Of a stretch of 64,000 nt of DNA, positions 59,264-64,000 are shown piece after piece. Source of the DNA: Cavenderia fasciculata (lineage: Eukaryota > Evosea > Eumycetozoa > Acytosteliales > Cavenderiaceae); NCBI RefSeq assembly GCF_000203815.1, contig NW_004457635.1, positions 310,001 through 374,000 on the forward strand, in the 5' to 3' direction. Below the pieces are notes generated by a model, which had not been told where the DNA came from, did not search any database, and saw only the letters and a list, made by a program, of their open reading frames with translations. The position numbers and the translations under genes are program-made. How positions within the stretch are numbered: the stretch's first letter is position 1; the number at the start of each line of letters is the position of its first letter.

Positions 59264-60400
59264 TTAAGGTTCTACTGCAACTACTACTTGATTTTCGGGA
59301 CAAACAAGATTTTCCATTTCTACGACTACTTGTTGATTTTTTGATCCTCCTCCTCCTAATTGTGATGATGTTGTTTTTGGTGATTTATTATCTTCACTTG
59401 ATGAAGATGTTGGTGTTGCTGATCTTTTTGATTTCTTGCTTGTTTGTGAAGATGTAGAGGTGTTGTTGCTGATGTTGGCACTTCTTGGATGTACTGCAAG
59501 AATGATTACAGACACTTGGCCAATCTCGATGGCAAACGCTATGAATTCATCCAAAAATGTTGCACCAAAGGTTTCGTCAAACAAAAATACATTGACGACG
59601 GTCTTTATCATGATGAGGACGACCATAATTGCCAGCCATCGGACTAGGTATGTGATTCTGATGATAGAGGCGGAAAATTCCTGCTTTTTGGCCTCGTGTG
59701 GACCAAAGTTGGACTTGGCCAGCTCGGATCGTAGGGCTTTAGTCAGATGGTAGCCGTGGTAGGAAAACAATCCACCGGCAAAAAAGACAAAAGCCATCAG
59801 CACCACATAATAGGCAAAGTCGGTGGTTTCCTGGTGTTCCCAGTCGGCGACGAGCGCAATGCAAATGGACACCATCGCGACGGTTAGTAGCGACACTGCG
59901 ATTTTGAGACATCGATTGACGATGATCTTTGCACGGGGATTGATCGAATAGAGGTCGCCACTCACAGTACCATAAAAGAGGTAAAAGGTAAGGATCCAAA
60001 AATACCCAATCTCGAACCAACTGATAAAGATGCACCAGGTGCCAATAATGAGTAAAATGTAGTAGGTGGCAACCAGACGATCGTGTGTCTGGGCGATCTC
60101 TTCGTAGTGGATAGTGTCGATGATGGATACGATCGATGCCACACAACGTGTGAAAACAAAGTTTAAAATAAATATGTAGATGATGGGTATGGTGTGGTCT
60201 CGAGTCGTCTGGTAAGAGTCTGTCGTGTAACTCTGTCTGTTTCTCTTTTTATAGATCTTTCTCAACACTTTGTAGAGTAGTATCGATATGAAAACCGTGT
60301 ACAAAAAATATACTATGATTCTACCCACTGCAAAAGTGAGATAGATGCCTTTAAAATAACTCTCTGAGCTATAAAAATGAATAGGTTCTAAAACTACCAT
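59264..60400 (-). CDS. Seven-span THH1/TOM1/TOM3-like membrane protein
   Basis: A 378-residue single-exon frame with about seven hydrophobic segments. They include 'IIVYFLYTVFISILLYKVL', 'IPIIYIFILNFVFTRCVASIV', 'YYILLIIGTWCIFISWFEIG', 'IAVSLLTVAMVSICIALVA', 'AYYVVLMAFVFFAGGLFSYHG' and 'WLAIMVVLIMIKTVVNVFLF'. The spacing and the pattern 'WFEIGYFW...FY' resemble the THH1/TOM1/TOM3 family, tonoplast and endosomal proteins named in plants. A cytosolic Ser/Thr/Lys tail with Gly-rich patches ends the protein. Homology is moderate, and the physiological role in amoebae is not known. Confidence 0.7.
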   Translation of the reverse strand: MVVLEPIHFYSSESYFKGIYLTFAVGRIIVYFLYTVFISILLYKVLRKIYKKRNRQSYTTDSYQTTRDHTIPIIYIFILNFVFTRCVASIVSIIDTIHYEEIAQTHDRLVATYYILLIIGTWCIFISWFEIGYFWILTFYLFYGTVSGDLYSINPRAKIIVNRCLKIAVSLLTVAMVSICIALVADWEHQETTDFAYYVVLMAFVFFAGGLFSYHGYHLTKALRSELAKSNFGPHEAKKQEFSASIIRITYLVRWLAIMVVLIMIKTVVNVFLFDETFGATFLDEFIAFAIEIGQVSVIILAVHPRSANISNNTSTSSQTSKKSKRSATPTSSSSEDNKSPKTTSSQLGGGGSKNQQVVVEMENLVCPENQVVVAVEP

Positions 60401-61071
60401 AATAGATCTATCTTCCTCTTCTCCTTCTAACTAATAATATATATATATTGTGTGTGTGTGTGTGTGCCTCTTTGTTGTTGTTGTTGTTGTTGTTGTTGTA
60501 TCTGCCTGTTGAACAACGTTTTTTGTTGTTGTTAATAAATAAAAGTATAGTACAAAAGAAGAAAAGAAAAGAAAAAAACGATTGTTTTAATAAATTAATA
60601 GATAGATAGATAGTATTACAGTTGTGGTAATGTGGTTATATATTATTGTGTTTAAACACTAAAGATGGAGGGAGAGAGAAAGAGAGGGAGAGAAAAAGGA
60701 AAGCAAGGACAACAATTATAATAACATCAACAACTATTGTAACTATCGATCATGCGTCAATCATGATCGACCCCAACACCTAACATCTATTGAGGTGAGA
60801 TCGAAACAAAACGCTTGATATTAATTGTCCTGCCCCAAAGCATGCAGCATCTGGCCTAAAATTGGTTGTTAGGTTAGCTACGCCTTCTGTGATACGACAA
60901 TCGAAACACACTATCTCTGAATTGAACCACGAACCTCCACACCTTTTTTTTTTTTTGGCCAAAGGGCGCATCCAAAGCCCAGAAAAGGAAACAGAAAAAA
61001 AGATCTTTTTTTCAGCAACCCAAGGGTTTTCTTTGAAGAGAGGCGAAGATTATTTCTTGATTTATTTACGA
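60401..61071. other. Gene-free spacer
   Basis: A 671-bp stretch with (TG)n at 60449-60467, (TTG)n at 60473-60500, (ATAG)n near 60600-60615 and G/A-rich DNA at 60665-60710. A slightly GC-richer part at 60780-61060 has no recognisable coding or RNA signal; the 63-codon minus-strand frame in it is not supported. Confidence 0.5.
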
Positions 61072-63410
61072 CTACGATGGAAAGGGGATTACACCTAGTT
61101 CTTTAGTTTGAATATGGTAGTGATCTACATTGAAATCAGTGAAATCAATGATTGGACAGTCCCTATAATTGGTAAATAGATGGTGGATATTAAGAGGATC
61201 CATTGTCAATTCATTGTTGATTTTGATTGGTGTCATATTGAATTGGTCTCGCTCTGGTCCATTATAATGTCGAGTGTATTGCTTGATGATTCTATCTAGT
61301 GTATCGGTGACTCGATGTCTTTGGGAAAATAGAAAATTGGTACTTTGTGAGATCATCTTGGACACATAAAAAGAGCTGGTTGTCACAGGTAGAAATGATT
61401 GCCAAATCATTTCAAAGTCTTGATCATTTTCAATCTCGAAAAATGTATCCAGAATAAGAAACACTTTCTTTTCACTCATTTCCTCCTCGTTATGAGAGGT
61501 GCTAAATAATTGTCCAATGTCTGTTGCCAATTGAATTTGATGGTGTTGTATTGATGTTTGAAAAATCAAGTCTCCAAATTCCTGGACCCAATCTTTCAGC
61601 AACTCTATAGAATTGTCCAACGTTTTCTTACACAATTCAGTCAAAAAAACTTGAATGATTTGTAAGAGGCGGAGTGACCGTATGCCGTCTTGATAGAGCA
61701 TGTTAAAACGGGATAATGTTTCTCCCAACTCCTTGATGTGCTTGAAATGTGGATGTTTTAAAGATGAAAGTAACACCCGTGGTGGTATTCTTCCAATCGA
61801 CAGACGATCGATTAATAATTGAACAGTCTCTGGTGAGATGGGTGTTTGATTTCTTGTAGTGTCATGGACCTCCTCATTTAGTTCAAATTGGACAGTGTGA
61901 CCTCTGTTGAAAAGAGATAATAGTGGACCATAAAATAGGTTATTGTCTTGAGAAAGAGTAAAGGTTTGGGATTGATCACCCGAGAAGAGGTCCAACAACA
62001 TTTCAGTGATGACAGTGTTGTCTACTCTAAGAGACAAAGAGACTAGATTCATGTCAATTTCTCCGTGGTGTTGTTGTAAATTTAGGATAAACCTTAGTGT
62101 TTCAGGTTGATTTGATAGGATGATAGATTCAACCAATTGATTCAAATCAGCCATTTGACATTGACATTCAACCAATCGTTTGACAAGATCCAATGACACG
62201 ATTGATGGATTTATTTTTCCATATTTTAATAGTGATGTTACGCCTTGTTTGGCGGCAATTGTCATTAAATAATTGGTACATTCCAATTGTCCTCTAAATA
62301 ATGAGGTCTGGAGATGTGTATTGTTAAAAAGATAATTGAATTCCTCCGCGTCATACATGTATGATAGAAAATCTAAATTTCCATATCGAGTTGCCTCGGT
62401 TGATACTAGAGGTGACGATAGTTTGAATTCTATTAATTCAAGTGTACTCTTGTTTGCATATCTTTCAATGTAACCAACAACACGAGATTGTTGAAACATT
62501 TTTATAAATCCTTCACGTCCTACGTCATAACTATCTATTATCCATCTGATAATCTCTTGATTATTTAAGCATTCCAATGCATCCAAAAATAAAACTAATC
62601 TTAAATCTTGACCAAAGAGTAATAGTTCTGATACCATATCAAATATTATATCATATTTTGATTGATTATTTGTTATGGTTGTATGATGTTGTTGTTTTTG
62701 TTGATTATTTAATTTGTTGATTAAATCGGCGAATGATCCCCATTGACCATAGAAACCAATATTACTGATATCATCCAGATAATCTCGACAAATACGATCA
62801 AACATCTCCACATCGCCATTCATGACCACATGTCTTGTAAGTTGACCAATAAAGATAAAGTGATCAGTTTCATTATCCCTACTATCAGGTAAATGATAGT
62901 TGTACCGAATTAAAAGTCTACACAAACCTATCGGTACCGGGTGGGCAAAGACGTTTCCAAACACAATCGATCTTAGTGTTGACTTTTCAATGCCTCCAAA
63001 CCTTTTAAACAAATATTCCAATGCAACATATCCGTCGTATTCAAATATAGTATTCAATATCTGTTTGAATGTTTCACTCTTTATAAAATTAGAGTTAGAA
63101 TAGTTTTAAAGTCATTCCAAGAGGTATTACTTACTTTATAAATGGACTCCTCTTTTTCATTCAGAGAGGATGATGATGATAACAGACTCGATTGATAGAC
63201 ACTATCAAAGTGTTTAATGAATAGATCGGTTCTATTTAAAATGATACATTGACATAGAGTCACTATCTGATGTGATTTGAGTACTAGTACGTAACGGTTC
63301 CTCGAATCACTATCAATGATTTGTTGATGTATGATCTCTACATGTTTGAATATCTTTGTTCTAACATAACGATTGTGTAATAAACCTTTAAAAAGATTAT
63401 CGATATTCAT
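61072..63410 (-). CDS. Dictyostelid ankyrin-like repeat family protein
   Basis: Exons are 63410-63135 and 63078-61072 with a 56-nt phase-0 intron (GTAAGT...AAAGAG), giving 760 residues. It opens 'MNIDNLFKGLLHNRYVRTKI', the typical start of the large dictyostelid family with degenerate ankyrin-like helical repeats. The rest consists of amphipathic helices with hallmark phrases such as 'NGDVEMFDRIC', 'GNLDFLSYMYD' and 'LVKRLVECQC', spaced about 30 residues apart. Ankyrin loops are poorly kept. No other domain is seen; a protein-binding role is inferred. The second exon begins before its first ATG, so splicing is required. Confidence 0.78.
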
Positions 63411-63649
63411 AATAATCTATATCTTGTTAGTGAGTGAGAACAAGCACAAGACAGCGGTGGGGACACCTCTCACACAAACGAGTTGAGTGTTTGAAGTATC
63501 ACCAACCTCAAGTACACTTGTGGTGGATAATAAAAATAGTAAAAAAATAAACTAAAAATATCTTTCTTGGTTTGTACTCTCTTTGTATATTTGATTTATT
63601 CTTTTTGGTTCAACCATTTTGTATACAATGAATAAAAGAAAAGATAAAG
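63411..63649. other. Divergent promoter between ankyrin gene and family member 6
   Basis: A 239-bp AT-rich spacer. A short frame from the ATG at 63628 ('MNKRKDKDGEERS') stops within 14 codons. It overlaps the true start at 63650 in another frame and could act as an upstream ORF. Confidence 0.4.
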
Positions 63650-64000
63650 ATGGAGAGGAAAGATCATGATGATGATGATGAAAAGAAGAATAAAGTGTAT
63701 TTTACAAAAGAAGAAGAGTTGAATCAGTTATTAAAAAATGATTTGTTAGAGTTGTGCAACAAACTTGGTGTGCGGGCTACAAGTAAAGAGACAAAGGATC
63801 TGATGATCAAAAAGATACTCAACCATGAAAAGAAAAGAAAAGAGAAACAACATAGCGATGATGATAATAACACTTTGAAAGATTATAATCAAGGTGTGTT
63901 GGAGTACTCGTTGCCGTGGATCATCATTGCTAGAATACTATCAGAGGCAGGCAAGACTATTGGTATCTGTACTTGTGTCAACTCACATAAACTTAAAGAT
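63650..64000 (+). CDS. SAP-like + F-box-like/LRR family member 6 (5' part, cut by window end)
   Basis: The frame is open from the ATG at 63650 to the end of the window (117 codons). The start 'MERKDHDDDDEKKNK' parallels member 1. The SAP-like segment 'LLKNDLLELCNKLGVRATSK' is followed by a Lys/Glu-rich helix, then unit A 'YNQGVLEYSLPWIIIARILS' and 'ICTCVNSHKLKD'. No stop or frameshift is seen in this part. The gene continues beyond the window. Confidence 0.75.
   Translation, partial: MERKDHDDDDEKKNKVYFTKEEELNQLLKNDLLELCNKLGVRATSKETKDLMIKKILNHEKKRKEKQHSDDDNNTLKDYNQGVLEYSLPWIIIARILSEAGKTIGICTCVNSHKLKD

Noticed and set aside
60895-60960. B-box-like GGTTCAATTC on the minus strand, possible tRNA
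   Set aside because: No A box or cloverleaf could be built around it.

Overview
The window is a 64-kb piece of a social amoeba (dictyostelid) nuclear genome. It is AT-rich and gene-dense. Introns are short (about 55-105 nt), T/A-rich and of GTATGT or GTAAGT...TAG type. Coding regions carry CAA/AAT/ACA-type homopolymer tracts (Gln, Asn, Thr), and intergenic DNA is full of di-, tri- and tetranucleotide repeats. Several genes are dictyostelid signatures: small Gly-rich hssA-type genes, an ankyrin-family protein opening 'MNIDNLFKGLL', and a SAP/F-box-like/LRR multigene family. The species is not determined. No tRNA, rRNA or CRISPR array was seen.

Layout. 1-0.8 kb: 3' end of threonyl-tRNA synthetase. 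0.8-4.6 kb: long gene-free simple-repeat region. 4.6-8.6 kb: a RhoGAP-SH3-DH-PH-DH signalling protein. 8.8-9.7 kb: a head-to-head pair of tiny Gly/Cys-rich genes, each with a 10-nt first exon and mirrored TATA boxes. 9.8-28.4 kb: housekeeping genes (Cdc7 kinase, Nit1, TFIP11/STIP, 3-hydroxyanthranilate dioxygenase, tripeptidyl-peptidase I, a villin-type protein, COG4, mitochondrial methylene-THF dehydrogenase). 29.3-42.9 kb: short coronin, a duplicated Cys-motif protein, Cwc24/RNF113, a UPF0548 protein, an hssA-like gene, a multi-span membrane protein, glucosamine-6-phosphate deaminase and a two-span membrane protein.

43-64 kb is an accessory region. It holds at least six members or remnants of one paralogous family: two intact, one partial at the window edge, one half-length, two broken, plus a 3' fragment. 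Intact members contain two copies of the same F-box-like + leucine-rich unit, and some have an N-terminal SAP-like helix-extended-loop-helix. A piggyBac-like DNA transposon with recognisable inverted terminal repeats sits inside this array. The other genes here are an unrecognised protein with a possible permuted papain-fold pattern, a THH1/TOM1-like seven-span protein and an ankyrin-family protein.

The housekeeping genes do not form operons; neighbours are convergent or divergent with short spacers. The most unusual content is the internally duplicated family with patchwork similarity suggesting gene conversion, the transposon within it, and the divergent micro-exon gene pair.
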